Assembly: GCF_003597395.2 (NCBI RefSeq)
Contig: NC_133773.1
Coordinates: forward strand, 147,118,761 to 147,182,760
DNA from: Chelonoidis abingdonii
Taxonomy: Eukaryota; Chordata; Testudines; Testudinidae
Direction of reading: 5' to 3'
DNA length: 64,000 bases
Shown here: positions 1 through 11,450 of the stretch, piece by piece
Layout of the letters: the number at the start of each line of letters is the position of its first letter
Numbering within the stretch: position 1 is the stretch's first letter
Notes under the pieces: model-generated
Database searches by the model: none
What the model was told of the DNA's origin: nothing
Seen by the model: the letters and a program-made list of their open reading frames with translations, nothing else
Program-made: the position numbers and the translations under genes

Positions 1-172
1 CCCGGGGCTCCCCCCTGCGCACCCTGCTCCGTGCGCTCCCTGGGGCTCCCACCTGAGCGCTCTCACCCGCTCCCGCCGTGCGCTGTCCCGGGGCTCCCCG
101 CTGCGCACCCTGCTCCGTGCGCTCCCTGGGGCTCCCACCTGCGCGCTCTCACCCACTCCCGCCATGCGTCCC
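1..172. repeat. Two-copy 86-bp tandem duplication
   Basis: The block beginning cccggggctcc at position 1 starts again at position 87 and continues with few differences to about 172. It is GC-rich and lies in what should be TLX2 intron 1. No coding meaning is visible. Confidence 0.75.
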
Positions 173-1882
173 CCGAGTATCCCCCTTGCGCCCCCCCTTC
201 CGCTGTGCATCCAGGACTCCCCAACCTGCAACTGGTGGGACTGGCGATGTCCTGCTGGGGATTGGAGGGCAGGTGCTGTGAACACCAGCCCGGACGCCTG
301 GGTTCCGTGCCCAGCTCTGACAGGGCCACCCAGAGGATTCGGGGGGCTCGGGTCTTCGGGGGCGGGTCCCGGGGGGGAAGGAACCCCTGCCGCCGAATTG
401 CCCACTCGGCGGGCCCGGCCCCGAGAGAGTTTTCTGGGGCTCAGTGAGCGAGTGAAGGACCCGCTCCGGGGCCCCAAAAAACTCCCGTGGGGGCCCCTGC
501 GGGGCCTGGGGCAAATTGCCCCACTTGCCCCCCCCGGGGGGCCCTGAGCTCTGAGCTGCTTTGCCAGGGAAGGTCAGTCTGTCTGTCTGCTCTCCGAGCA
601 CCCGGGACCCAGAGCAGCAGGCTTCTGCCCAGGTGTGTTATCGCTCCAGTGGCACCGGGGCACCTCCCCTGGCCGCAGGCGGAAGCTGGGGGCCCTGGGG
701 GCTCCCCTGCCTGGGGAAGAGTGTTTGGCTCCCTGCTGCCGGGGGGAAGGGCCTTGTCCCAGAGCAGAGCAGGAGCTCCTGCCCTGGCTGCAGAGGGCCT
801 GTGGAGTGCAGGGGTCTGTTTGGCCTGGGCTTTGAGCCGGTTCTTAGCCCTGGGGCAGGGCTAAGGCAGCCCTTAGTCCCTGTCCCTCTCCTGCCCCATT
901 TCTGGGAGAGGGCAGTGATGAGGTAGGGTTGCCAACCCTCCAGGATTGTCCTGGAGTGTCCAGGCACTAAAGCTGAAGCCATGGGATGAAATCTCCAGGA
1001 ATGTGGCCAGCCACAGGTGGCATCCCTAGGTGAGGGCAGATGGCCTGGGCAGGCCAGGTGTCTGGAGAGCCAGGGCTGGGCTCTGCCATGCTCCCAGGGT
1101 GCCCTCAGCTCAAGGCTGGGCCTCAGGCCTACCTGTGCCTTGCCAAGGAGCCCATACGTGCTGAGCTCTGGCTGGCGAGTCGGATGGAGCTGGCCCTTCC
1201 CCCGTGTAGCTGCAATCAATGGGGCCACTCTCGGCTGCAACTGCGACCCGCCTCCGAGCCCCCAGCCAGCGCCTAGATGGCTGAGCTGCAGTGACAGGAG
1301 CCCAGCCAGGTGGGGCGGCCCTGCCTGGCTAGGCCCCCGGCTTCATGGCCGGTTTCCACTCCTGCCTGGGGGAGTCTTGATTCCTGTGCAATAAATCGGG
1401 GGTGGGGGGACACGGGATGGTTCCCAAAGCCAGACCATGCTGGCACGAGTGGCCCTGAGCCATGGATAACGAGAGGATGGAGCCAGCCGGCTGGGGTGCC
1501 AGGCTCCCCAATGGCTCCGCACCATTCCTCCAGCCCTGGGGTACCTGTCGGCCCTGCCATGTGCGGCTCCCACTCAGTGCCTGGGGTCAGAGTCTGGAGT
1601 ATGGCTCCCGGGCAGCTCCACCGGCTGCTTTGGCCCAGATCCCAGCTATGTCCGGTGCCTGCCCTCCAGCCCCCCGCGCAGTGCTGGCCCAGGATCCGGG
1701 CAGGCAGGCAGTGGGCTCCAGCCATGCCTAGCCCGCGAGTTCGCCCGAGGCAGGTGGCCAGTCACTGCCAGAGGAGCTGCTGTGCCCCAGCAGGAGACCA
1801 GACCCCAGTGCTCATCGTGCCCCGGGGCCCTAGTATCCAGGCTGGCCTCTGCCCTGACCTCCTGCCTCCACTCTGCCTGCAG
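173..1882. other. TLX2 upstream intron, no coding exon seen
   Basis: This GC-rich stretch precedes the TLX2 homeobox exon. I looked for the conserved residues that precede the homeodomain in TLX exon 1 and saw none, so exon 1 probably lies left of the window. Around 300-545 there is a remnant ending in a caaattgccccacttgcccc motif that recurs inverted near 31.5 kb, probably an old dispersed element. Around 925-1015 there is a second short dispersed repeat beginning gggttgccaaccctccagg. Confidence 0.5.
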
Positions 1883-4299
1883 CTGCCCTGTCCCCGTTCG
1901 CAGTGACGCGGCGCATTGGGCATCCCTACCAGAACCGCACCCCCCCCAAGAGGAAGAAGCCACGCACCTCCTTCAGCCGAGTGCAGATCTGTGAGCTGGA
2001 GAAGCGCTTCCACCGGCAGAAGTACCTGGCCTCGGCCGAGCGGGCCACCCTGGCCAAGGCCCTCAAGATGACTGACGCCCAGGTGAAGACCTGGTTCCAG
2101 AACCGCCGCACCAAATGGAGGTAACAGGCTGCAGCTCAGGGCTGGGCCCCGCCACACCCAGCTGGGCCAAGTGCAGGGTACCAACGTCTGCAGCACAGCC
2201 TCCCTCGCAGCTAGAGGCAACGCGAGCACCCCTGCTGGGCGAGGGCGAGCTCAGGGGGTTGAGCATTGGCCTGCTAAACCCAGCGTTGTGAGTCCAATCC
2301 TTGAGGGGGCCACCTAGGGATCTGGGGCAAAAATCTGTCTGGGGATTGATCCTGCTCTGAGCAGCGGGTTGGACTAGATACCTCCTGAGGCCCCTCCCAA
2401 CCCTGATATTCTATGAGCTCCCCCTACAGCCAGATTCCTGCCCCACTCCCCCTGCTGGGAGTAGCCAGGGCTCCTGTTTTGGCAGGGCAAGGTGGCACAG
2501 TGCTGGGGTGGGGGGCTTGAGGAGCTGGCGTGGGGCAGGGTGGCACAGTGCTGGGGCGGGGGACTTGAGCTGGCATGGGGCAGGGATGTGTAGCTGAGGG
2601 GCAGGGTGGCACAGTGCTGGGGCGGGGGGCTTGAGCTGGCATGGGGCAGGGGTGTGTAGCTGAGGGGCAGGGTGGCACAGTGCTGGGGCAGGGGGCTTGA
2701 GGAGCTGGTGTGGGGCAGGGGTGTGTGGGTGAGGGGCAGGGTGGCACAGTGCTGGGGCGGGGGGCTTGAGGAGCTGGCGTGGGGCAGGGGTGTGTGGGTG
2801 AGGGGCAGGGTGGCACAGTGCCGGGCCAAGGGGCTTGAGGATCTGGCGTAGGGCAGGGATGTGTAGGCAAGGGGCAGGGTGGCACAGTGCTGGGACAGGG
2901 GGCTTGAGGAGCTGGCGTGGGGCAGGGGTGCGTAGCTGTGCGGCTGGCATGTGTGGGTGGGGCAGGGTGGCACAGTGATGGGGTGGGGGGTTTAAGGAGC
3001 TGGCGTGGGGCAGGAGGGTGTAGCTGTGGGGCAGGGTGGCACAGGGATGGGGCGGGGGGCTTGAGGAGCTGGCATGGGGCAGGGGTGTGTAGCTGAGGGT
3101 CAGGGTGGCACAGGGATGGGGCAGGGGACTTAAGGAGCTGGCGTGGGGCAGGGGTGCGTAGCTGTGCGGCTGGGGTGTGTGGGTGGGGGCAGGGTGACAC
3201 AGTGATGGGGCGGGGGGCTTGAGGAGCTGGCATGGGGCAGGGGTGTGTAGCTGTGGGGCAGGGTGGCACAGTGATAGGGCAGGGGGCTTGAGGAGCTGGC
3301 GTGGGGCAGGGGTGTGTAGCTGTGGAGCCGGGTGGCACAGTGATAGGGCAGGGGTGTGTAGGTGAGGGGCAGGGTGGCACAGTGCTGGGGCAGGGGTGTG
3401 TAGCTGTGGGGAGAGTGGCACAGTGATGGGGCAGGGGGCTTGAGGAGCTGGCGTGGGGCAGGGGTGTGTAGCTGTGGAGCAGGGTGGCACAGTGCTGGGG
3501 TAGGAGCATGTAGCTGTGGGGCAGGGTGGCACAGTGCTGGGGCAGGGGTGTGTAGGTGTGGCGGGCAGGAGTGTGTAGCTGTGGGGCGGGGTGCACAGTG
3601 GCTGGGCAAGGCTTGTGTAGCTGATGGGGGGTTGCACAAGTGCCAGGGGCAGGGTGTTGTAGCGTGGGCAGGATGCACAGTGCCGGGCAGGGTTGTAAGC
3701 TGTGGCTAGGATGTTTAGTTGAGGGGCAGGGTGGCACAGTGCCGGGGCAGGGGTGTGTAGCTGTGGGGCAGGGTGGCACAGTGCTGGGGCAGGGGTGTGT
3801 AGCTGTGGGGCAGGGGTGTGTAGCTGTGGGGCAGGGTAGCACACTGCTCAGGCAGGGGTGTGTAGCTGTGCGGCAGGGTGGCACAGTGATGGGGTGGGGG
3901 GTTTAAGGAGCTGGCGTGGGGCAGGAGTGTGTAGCTGTGGGGCAGGGTGGCACAGTGCTAGGGCCGGGGTGTGTAGCTGAGGGGCAGGGCGGTGGGAGAG
4001 AGGGACAGGCCTGGGGCAGGACGGGGATGGGGGTCGAGGCGCTATGGAGGCACTAACGGGCTCTGCCCACGTCCCGCGGCAGGAGACAGACGGCCGAGGA
4101 GCGGGAGGCCGAGCGCCAGCAGGCCAACCGGCTGATGTTGCACCTGCAGCAGGAGGCCTTCCAGAAGAGCCTGAGCCAGCCGCTGCCGCAGGACCCGCTC
4201 TGCATGCACAACTCCTCCCTCTGCGCCCTGCAGAACCTGCAGCCCTGGGCCGAGGACAAGAAGGTCACGTCCGTCTCAGGGGTGGCATCTGTGGTGTGA
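1883..4299 (+). CDS. TLX2: TLX2, T-cell leukemia homeobox 2 (exons 2 and 3; exon 1 off-window)
   Basis: TLX2 is a nuclear homeodomain transcription factor; in mammals it acts in enteric and sensory neuron development. Two exons are visible. Exon 2 is 1883-2120, after ctgcag and before gtaaca, and encodes the [18 protein letters not shown] lead-in plus the complete homeodomain. Helix 3 reads [13 protein letters not shown], with threonine at homeodomain position 47, the TLX family hallmark. Exon 3 is 4083-4299; it joins in phase through a split Arg codon and continues [17 protein letters not shown], then [17 protein letters not shown], and ends in ASVV before TGA. The VASVV ending points to TLX2 rather than TLX1 or TLX3. 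About 151 C-terminal residues are present. Intron 2 is mostly minisatellite plus one SINE. The reading frame is clean and both splice pairs are canonical. Confidence 0.95.
2240..2416 (+). mobile_element. Cry-type tRNA-derived SINE (turtle)
   Basis: The element has a tRNA-like head (gagcattggcctgctaaacc, an A-box region) and a B-box-like gttgtgagtccaatcc. The body contains gatctggggcaaaaat and ggttggactagat, and the tail ends ccctgatattctatga. As I remember it, this is the polymerase III SINE family widespread in cryptodire turtles. It is the strongest clue to the organism and sits in TLX2 intron 2 in sense orientation. Confidence 0.85.
2480..4010. repeat. Minisatellite of about 69-70 bp in TLX2 intron 2
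   Basis: More than 20 imperfect units combine gggcagggtggcacagtg, a ggggcttgaggagctggcg piece and a gggcaggggtgtgtagctg piece. The last two are sometimes dropped or shuffled, giving shorter units. Because 69 is divisible by three, two antisense frames stay open for more than 475 codons, encoding Pro/His/Cys-rich strings. I do not regard these as genes. The array fills most of the intron and ends about 70 bp before exon 3. Confidence 0.9.
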
Positions 4300-4589
4300 G
4301 GCCCCCCTGGAGCAGGGGGAGAGACCTGTCTGCACGTTCCCACAAGGCTGTGGGGTGGCAGGGGCTGAGGTTGGACCCTCCACGCCTGCTGCAGATGCTG
4401 ACCCCTGAGGCCCAGGGACCATGACGCCGGTGCCCTCCCGGCTGTGTGCCTGCCCTGGCTGGGGTCTGCTCTGCCTCAGCACCCCGGGGGAGCAAGGAGC
4501 CCCAGACACCCTCCCACCCTGGCAGGCCAGGCCCTGCTGACTGACTCAAAGGCTCTGCCTACACCTGCCTACTAGTGATCTGTACTGCC

Positions 4590-4595
4590 AATAAA
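4590..4595 (+). terminator. TLX2: TLX2 poly(A) signal AATAAA
   Basis: AATAAA lies about 290 nt after the TLX2 stop codon, giving a short 3' UTR. It is the first canonical hexamer downstream. Confidence 0.75.
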
Positions 4596-5039
4596 GGGTT
4601 AAAGTCTGTGCAAATGGAGACTAGATCCCATCGGCTAGGTCCTCCCCATGGGAGCTGGGCCCCCCGTGACTGGTTGGGGCTTCTCCAGGGCAATACATGT
4701 CCCTGCCCCGCGGGCGGGACAGCCACCCCGACACCTGCAGGCCCTGCCCAGAGCTGCCCCAGCATCAGCTCCTGGCTCCCCCTGGCTGGCTGCGGAGCCC
4801 AGGAATGGAGGGGAAGGCCCCCCGGAGGGAAGTGGGCGCTTGAGGGTGAGTGGTGCTCTGGGACCAGCTCCGCACAGAGGGAGCATGGAGCTGCGGGCGC
4901 TGCTCTGACCAGAGCCAGGGTCCTGTCTGCGGGCAGTGGCTGGGGCCAGAGGCAGGAGAGGGAATGAAGAGCAGCAGGGGGCTTGGAGCAGAACCACGTG
5001 GGTCTGACTTCCCCTGACGGAGCCAGAGCAGAGCTTTCA

Positions 5040-5540
5040 GAGACCCACCCAAACTGGATTTAAGCTTTTCAGGAATGGAAAATCCACCACGACTCCTGGG
5101 AAATGGGTCCCGTGGTTATTTCTCTTTCTTAAATTCCACCTTCTTTCTCAGCTAAATTAGTCTGGCTTCAACTTCCAGCGCTTGAATCTATCTGACAGAG
5201 CGAAGAGCACTTGGTTCCCCACAGTAAGAATGTGCAGGCTGGGATCAAGTCACCCCTGGATCTTCCCTTTGTGCTACTCTGAGCTCCTGGAGCCGTCACT
5301 TCCAGGCAGATTTCTAACCCTTTAACCATCCCTTGGCGCGTCTCTGACCCCACTCCCATCTAGCCATGTCCTTCGGGAATTATGGGCACCCGAACTGGGC
5401 CAGGATCCCAGCAGCGGTCGCACCAGTGCCACATACTGAGGTGAAATCGCCTCTCTGCTGCACCTCGAGATTCCCGTTTACACACATCCCAGGATCGCGT
5501 TCGCCCCGTGGCTGCAGCATCACACGGGGAGCTGACGTTC
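5040..5540. mobile_element. Old CR1-like LINE fragment
   Basis: The stretch carries the pattern aatggaaaatccaccacgactcctgggaaat ... ggatcaagtcacccc ... aggatcccagcagcggtcgcacca. A related copy lies at about 55.0-55.5 kb with the same order of motifs. It has the character of an ancient CR1 3' region. No open frame remains. Confidence 0.55.
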
Positions 5541-6157
5541 AGCCGGATTGCCCCGAGTCACTGCTCCCCAGGGTGGAGCCCCTGCCCACAGGACGGCCTG
5601 CACACTCTGCTCCTGATAGACTTCACATGTGGTTGAACTGAAATACACATGGTTTGCTTGTCAGGGTGGGGTCTCTGTCGGCCTCCCCATGCTGATCTCC
5701 CTCCCCGTCCATTATGCCCGATCAGCCCTTGCCCTGGGCGTGCGGGGGGGGGGGGCAGGTCAGAAAGGGGACCTGACAGTGTCTGATCAGATCTACTGAC
5801 AGACACCCGAAGGCCCGTTACTGCGAGCATGGAGGCGCTGGGTAATCACCTGCATCGCCCCTACTCAGCCAGGGGCAGCTGCAGCTCCCAGCCCGCTCCA
5901 TCAGGACCCAGGCTGGAGGGAGGGAGGAGAGCAGTGAGGGACAGGAGGAGGGGGAAGGGAAGCAAATAGGGTGGGCCCTTGCAGAAGGGGCGGGGCCTTG
6001 GGGAAAAGGCGGGGCTTCAGGGGAAGAGGCACTGCAAGGGAGGTACAGACAGTCCTGCTAAAGGGGCTTGTTTTTAAACATTGCAAAGTTGGGATCACAC
6101 TTGCCTTTTTCCTCCCAACCCCTGTGCAGGGCTTGGGCCCAGAGAAGAAAGTCTGTC
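5541..6157. other. No gene seen
   Basis: This is unique-looking GC-rich sequence with a short poly-G run near 5747-5755. I see no conserved coding signal or recognisable repeat. Confidence 0.4.
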
Positions 6158-6278
6158 CTAGGTGGGGTGACCAGATGTCCCAATTTTGTAGGGACAGTCT
6201 CAGTATTCGGGGCTTTGTCTTATGTAGGCACCTATGCTTCCCCCCCCCCCAGCCCCCGTCTGGTCATCCTCATCCTAG
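6158..6278. mobile_element. Short terminal-inverted-repeat element (MITE-like)
   Basis: The left end reads ctaggtggggtgaccagatgtccc. The right end reads gtctggtcatcctcatcctag, an imperfect inverted repeat of the left end. The interior is T-rich, then poly-C. The size and ends match a small non-autonomous DNA transposon family that I recall as common in turtles. Confidence 0.65.
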
Positions 6279-6699
6279 ATAGGAAAGGCCCCTTACCCTA
6301 TCCCACCTCTCCCCGCACCCCGAAGCACTGACTCTGCCACCAGTGGAATTGGCGCTGGGTATGGGCAGGCTGCTGCAGTCATGCTGAGCACCTGCTGCTG
6401 CCCAGGGCTGCTGTGCATGGGGTATAGGCCCAGCCAGCCAGACACCCGGGGCCATGAGGAGCGGCATGCTGCATTGAGAGCTGACAGGGTGCCTCCCTGG
6501 CACGCCTGGCTGGGCTGCGGGTGGCCCCTGTCTGTCAGACCCCTAAGGGATCCCACTCTTCCTTCGGGGGGGCCACATGGCCTCCCCCCTCCCAGACTGA
6601 GCCTCTGGGCTCCAGCCCTCCTATTTCCCACCGGAAGCTCTGCCTGGCCAGGCAAGCTGAGGGACTCCAGGGCAGAGGCCTGCCCATGCCACAGGGACC

Positions 6700-7340
6700 C
6701 ATATCTGACAAAGTGGGAATTTTTTGTAATTTTTTAATGACGCCTTTGTGTGCCTCAGTTTCCCCCTACACTTTGCAGGGCTCCCCAGTGCAGGGGTGGG
6801 GGGAGGATTATGTTTGCTCGCTGGGCAGGCTGAGAGACACAGGTGTGTGTCACCGCCCTGCCTGGGTAGAATGAGCAGAGTCACTACGGAGCTGACTGAA
6901 ACTCATCCAGAGCCACAGAGACAATGCCAGCTCCAGTGAGTTACCTACTGGTCTCTATGGCCAGGGGGTTGTGAACTCAGCCAGTTCCTGCCTGGAGAAC
7001 AAAGCCCAGATGTGCCCAGATGTGATTAATGAGGGCTTGGTGGGCTGGAGGAAGCTAGTTCTCTGCTGGGACTGACAGGGGGTCAGAGCCAGCCTGGCAA
7101 TGGAGTCCCAGCTGGTGAATTGCTCCGGGCTGCCCAGGCTGGAAGCTGCAATACCCGCTCTGTCTCTGTGCTGACCCAGGGGCTGCCCACGCTGGGGGCA
7201 GGTGACTCATGCACCCAGAGGCTCAGTCTAGAAGCCAGGGAGGCTGCAGGGCCTGCCCCGAAGGAAGAGTGGGACCCTTGGGGGGCTGCCCTACTGCAGG
7301 ATTCCCCCAAGGGGCTGTTGTAAAGCTGGGGCATGGAACA
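6700..7340 (+). mobile_element. LTR-retroelement fragment (LTR family E)
   Basis: The fragment starts with tgacaaagtgggaattttttgtaa and continues to tgcctcagtttcccc, a common opening for turtle LTRs. A related end lies in the opposite orientation at about 48.44-48.56 kb. It appears to run on to about 7340, where CR1 sequence begins. No coding domain is seen. Confidence 0.5.
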
Positions 7341-7344
7341 CATG

Positions 7345-8428
7345 AACGTAAGAGCAGCCATAGTGGGTCAGACCAATGGTTATTCTAGCCCAGTGTCCTG
7401 TCTTCTGAGAGTGGCCAGTGCCAGATCCTGCAGAAGGAATGAACAGAACAGGGAAATTAGCCAGTGATCCATCCTCTGTCATCCAGTGCCTGCCTCTGGC
7501 AGTCAGAGATTTCGGGCCACCCAGAGCATGGGGCTGTATCCCTGGCCAGCTTGGCTAACAGCCATTGATGGACTGATCCCCCATGGACTTAACTAGTTCT
7601 TTCTTGAACCTAGTGAAAGTTTTGGCCTTCACAACATCCCCTGGCAACAAGCTCCACAGATCGACTGTGCGTTGTGTGAAGAAATACTTCCTTGTGTTTA
7701 TCTTAAACCTGCTGCCTAGTCATTCATTTGGTGATTCCTAGTTCTGGTGTTAGGAGGAGGAGTAAATAACACTTCCTTGTTCACCTTCTCCACACCGGTC
7801 ATGACTTTAGAGACCCCCCTTAGTCGTTGTCTTTTGTGAGCTGAACGGTCCCAGTCTTTTTAATCTCTTCTCATACGGAAGCTGTTCCAGACCCCTCCGC
7901 ATTTTTGTTGCCCTTTTCTGCACTTTTTCCAATTCCAATAGATCTTTTTTGAGATGGGGTGACCAGAACTCTCTGTTAAGGGTGTGGGTGTCCCATGGAT
8001 TTATACAGAGGCAACATGATATTTTCTGGCTTATTATCTCTCCCTTTCTTAATGATTCCCAAAGTCTGTTCCCTTTTTTAACTGTCGCTGCACATGGAGT
8101 GGATGTTTTCAGAGAACTACCCACAATGACTCCAAGATCTTTCTTGAGTGGTAACAGCCAGTTTAGACCCCATCATTTTGTATGTATAGTTGGGATTGTG
8201 TTTCCCAATGTGCATGACTTTGCGTTTACCAACACAGAATTTCAGCTGCCATTTGCAGTTTAGGGAGAGCCCTTTGTTGATCTTTGCCATCTGCTTTGGA
8301 CTTAACTATCTTGAGTAGTTTTGTATCATCTGCAAATTTTGTCACTTCACTGTTTCCCCCTTTTTCCAGATAATTTATGAATATGTTGAACAGTACTGGG
8401 CCCAGTACAGATCCCTGGAGAACACCAC
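7345..8428 (-). mobile_element. CR1 LINE, 3' part (reverse transcriptase C-terminus and 3' end)
   Basis: On the minus strand the sequence encodes the C-terminal part of a CR1 reverse transcriptase. From about 8426 it reads GVLQGSVLGPVLFNIFIN, then a FADDTKL catalytic-site motif, and at about 8000-7830 FWSPHLKKDLLELEKVQKRA and RGLEQLPYEKRLKRLG. The 3' end near 7345 carries the usual ggtcagaccaatgg region. Frameshifts are present, so it is dead. The same insertion continues at 9273 on the far side of a nested LTR. Confidence 0.85.
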
Positions 8429-9272
8429 TGTCACGGACGCACAGGTCGTGCCCACTCTTGGCCCCATAGGGTTCTTGGGGGGTGCCCCCTGCAGTGCGAC
8501 AGCCCTTCTCGGGGGTCCACTCTCTCTCGGGGTCAGGCCCCTCCACCTCCTGGAGCCGCACCTCTCTGAGCCTTAGCACGTCTGTCTCTGCCGTGGGCCC
8601 CCTTAGGGAGTCCATGCGCTCTGGACCTCCTGGGCCTCCTCACCCCTGAAGGGGCTGATGCTCCCCCCACCCTGATCTCTAGACTGGAGTGACTCTCAGC
8701 CAGCGTAACACAGGAGGTTTATTGAGGGTTGAACCCAGCACAGGAAACTCTCAAGGCCTCAGGCCTGGCCTCCCTCAGCCCAGCACATCCCAGTCCCCCT
8801 GCATCCGGGTGGGCTCTGCCTGCTCCCCCTCTCCAGCCTAGAGCCCCCCTGCTTCCCAGCTGGGCCTCCGATATCCCCAGCCCCAAGCCCCCCCTCTGTC
8901 CATTGTCTTCTCTCCAGGTAAACAGGGTCCTAAACAGGAAGGCCTGGGTCTCCTCTCAGCCCCCTTCTGGCCCCTCTGGCTGGTCAGGTCACTGGGGTCC
9001 TCTCCCTGCAGCCCATTGTTCCCCACTGGCCAGAACCAGCTGTGACTCCTGAGCTGGGTCTCCGGGTCATCAGGTCACCAGTTGCTGGGGTGTCCATCCT
9101 CCAGGCCCTTGACTGGGGTCCCAAGTTCCCTCACTGGTCCCCTGTACCAACAAACTCCCTCTCCCCTCACCTCGTTAAACCAGTAACACCCAGGGACACT
9201 GAGTCCCCCTCCCTCTGCATGCAACCCACTGGAAAACATGGAAAAACCAAGAAACCCCCCCACTTCATCACA
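8429..9272 (-). mobile_element. Solo LTR (family C) nested in CR1, with 5-bp target duplication
   Basis: On the plus strand the element begins tgtcacgg and ends catcaca, giving TG...CA termini. It is flanked on both sides by accac (8424-8428 and 9273-9277). An AATAAA equivalent is visible on the minus strand (ggtttattgaggg on plus). A second, 5'-truncated copy in plus orientation lies at about 52441-53190. No internal gag or pol is seen, so this is a solo LTR produced by LTR-LTR recombination. Confidence 0.85.
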
Positions 9273-11450
9273 ACCACTATTTACCTCTCTCCATTTAGTA
9301 GTTCTGTAATTTCATCTTTGAGTTTTAAGAGTAATTGAGAACTCTTAAGTAAACATCATCTGGTCCTGGAGACTTATTACTGTTTAACTGATCAGTTTGT
9401 TCCAAAACCTCCTCTAATGACTCCTCAGTCTGGGTCTCTGGGACAGTTCCTCAGATTTGTCACCAAACAGGAATGGCTCAGGTGGGAGACTCTCCCTCCC
9501 ATCCTCTGCAGTGACGATCAAAGCAAACAATTCATTTAGCTTCTCTTAGCGTCATTTAGTCTTGTCTTTCCTGAATGCTCTCCAGTCTGAGAACAACCAT
9601 TTTTTCTTACCCTTTGTTTCCTGTCTTTTAACCAGTTACTGGTCGGTGAGCTGACCTTCCCCCTTATCCCATGGCAGCTCTGTCTGCTTAAGAGCCTTTG
9701 GGGAGGGACCTTGTCAAAGTCTCTCTGAAAGTCCAAGTACACTATATCCACTGGACCCCCTTGTCCACATGTTGACCCCTCAAAGAATTCTAGTAGAGTG
9801 GTGAGGCATGATTTCCCTTTTATGGCCTGCTTCCTGCTTCTGATCTACTTCATTTGTTTTGTTTTGCTTTTTGCTATTAGTTTTTCTGTCTTTCGCTAGT
9901 TGCTCTTCCAGTTCTTTTTGGCCTGCCTAATTGTACTTTTACGCTCGACTTGTCACAGTTTGTTCTTTTCTATTTTCCTCAGAGGCTTTTACTTTCAGCT
10001 TTTAAAGGACGTCTGTTTGCCTCTAACCACCTCTACACTGCTGTTTAACCATAGTGGCATTTTTTGATTCACTTACGGCTTTTATTTTAATTTGGGGTAT
10101 ACAATTAGCTTGAGCCTCATTATGGTGTATTTATAATGTTTCCATGTGGCTTGGAGGCATTTCACTCATGTAACTATTCCTTTTAGTTTCTCTTTAACTA
10201 GCTTCCTCATTTTGTATAGTTCCCCTTTTTGAAATGAAATGCCACTGTGGTGGGTTTCTTTGGGTGGGTTTCCCCCTACAAGGATGTTCAATTTAATGCC
10301 ATGATGGGCATTATTACTCAGCAGTTCAGCTATATTCACCAGATCCTGAGCGCTCCTTAGGACTAAATCAGGAATTGCCTCTCCCTGTTTGGGTGCTAAG
10401 ACTACCTGCTCCAAGGACCAGGCATTCATGGTGTCCAGAAATGGTGTCTCTGCTTCCCGCCCTGAGATGCATGTACCAGTTGCTATGGGGGAGCTGAGAT
10501 TTGCCTTTATTACTGGGGTTTCTGCCTTTGTACCCACTCTAACCTCCCTGAGCATTTCTGGTCAGGTGCTTGGTAGCCTCTTCCTACTGCTAGACTCTTA
10601 CTCTGCAGCAGGGAATCTCTAGCCAGAGAGAGTCTGTGGTGCAGTTTGTCATTCAAATGTTTTGCTATATTTGACCCTCTGCTTTCTCCCACGTACAGCA
10701 CCCCTGCCCCACCTGCACAGCCTCCTCTGTGGCTCCGGGACAGTTTGTACCCTGGTATTACTGTGTCCCTTTCATGATCATTGTTCCAGCAAGTTTCTCT
10801 GATGCCTGTTGTATCAATATCCTCCTTTAATACCGGGCACCCGAGTTAACCCAGCTGAGTATTGAGACTTCTAGCTTTTGTACACAAACACTTATAAAAC
10901 TTGTCAATATTTAGTTGTCTGCCTCCATGTGCTGTCATTGAAGGGGACTTGCTTTTGTTTGACTGTTCTCTTCAGCTCCTACCTGCACTTAGCAACTTCT
11001 GTCCCCTCCTCTTTACTAGGGTATAAATCCACCCCTAAGGGATGTCTCTGTCTGAGCCGTGTGCTCCCCGGTCCCTGTTGGCTTCCCCCAGCCTTCAGTT
11101 TAAAAACCCTATGGCCTTTTTACTGTGACTTGCCAGCAGTCTGGTTCCATTTTGATTGAGGTGGAGCCCAAACTTCCTGTATAGGCTTCTCATTTCCCCA
11201 AAGGTTCCCCAGCTCCTAGTAAATCTAAACTCCTCCTCCCTGCGCCGTTGTCTCATCCATGCGTTGAGACCCTGCCTGTCTAACTGGCCCTGTGCATTGA
11301 ACGGAAAGCTTTTCAGAAAACGTTACCATGGAGTCCTGGACTTCAATCTCTTACCTGCCTAAATGTGGCCTCCAGGACCTCTCTCCTACCCTTTCCCACG
11401 TCACCAGTACCTACCTGTACAGTGGCCACTGGCTCCTGCCCAGCACCACA
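9273..11450 (-). mobile_element. CR1 LINE, endonuclease and 5' reverse transcriptase part
   Basis: This is the same CR1 insertion as at 7345-8428. On the minus strand, 10555-10166 resembles the end of the CR1 endonuclease domain. 9751-9536 carries the reverse transcriptase motif YLDFQRDFDKVP, followed by NWLKDRKQRVRKNG. Stops and frameshifts separate the open pieces. Sequence upstream of about 10.7 kb is AT-richer and less certain. Confidence 0.75.

Noticed and set aside
2411..3884. Antisense open frames of 477 and 486 codons
   Set aside because: They lie wholly within the TLX2 intron minisatellite, encode only its repeat unit, and two frames are open at once.
1883..4299. TLX1 or TLX3 instead of TLX2
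   Set aside because: The C-terminus ends ASVV as in TLX2, while TLX1 and TLX3 end differently, and DQX1 lies in the same window.
7949..8263. Plus-strand open frame within the CR1 block
   Set aside because: It is the antisense of the CR1 reverse transcriptase region, which reads correctly on minus.
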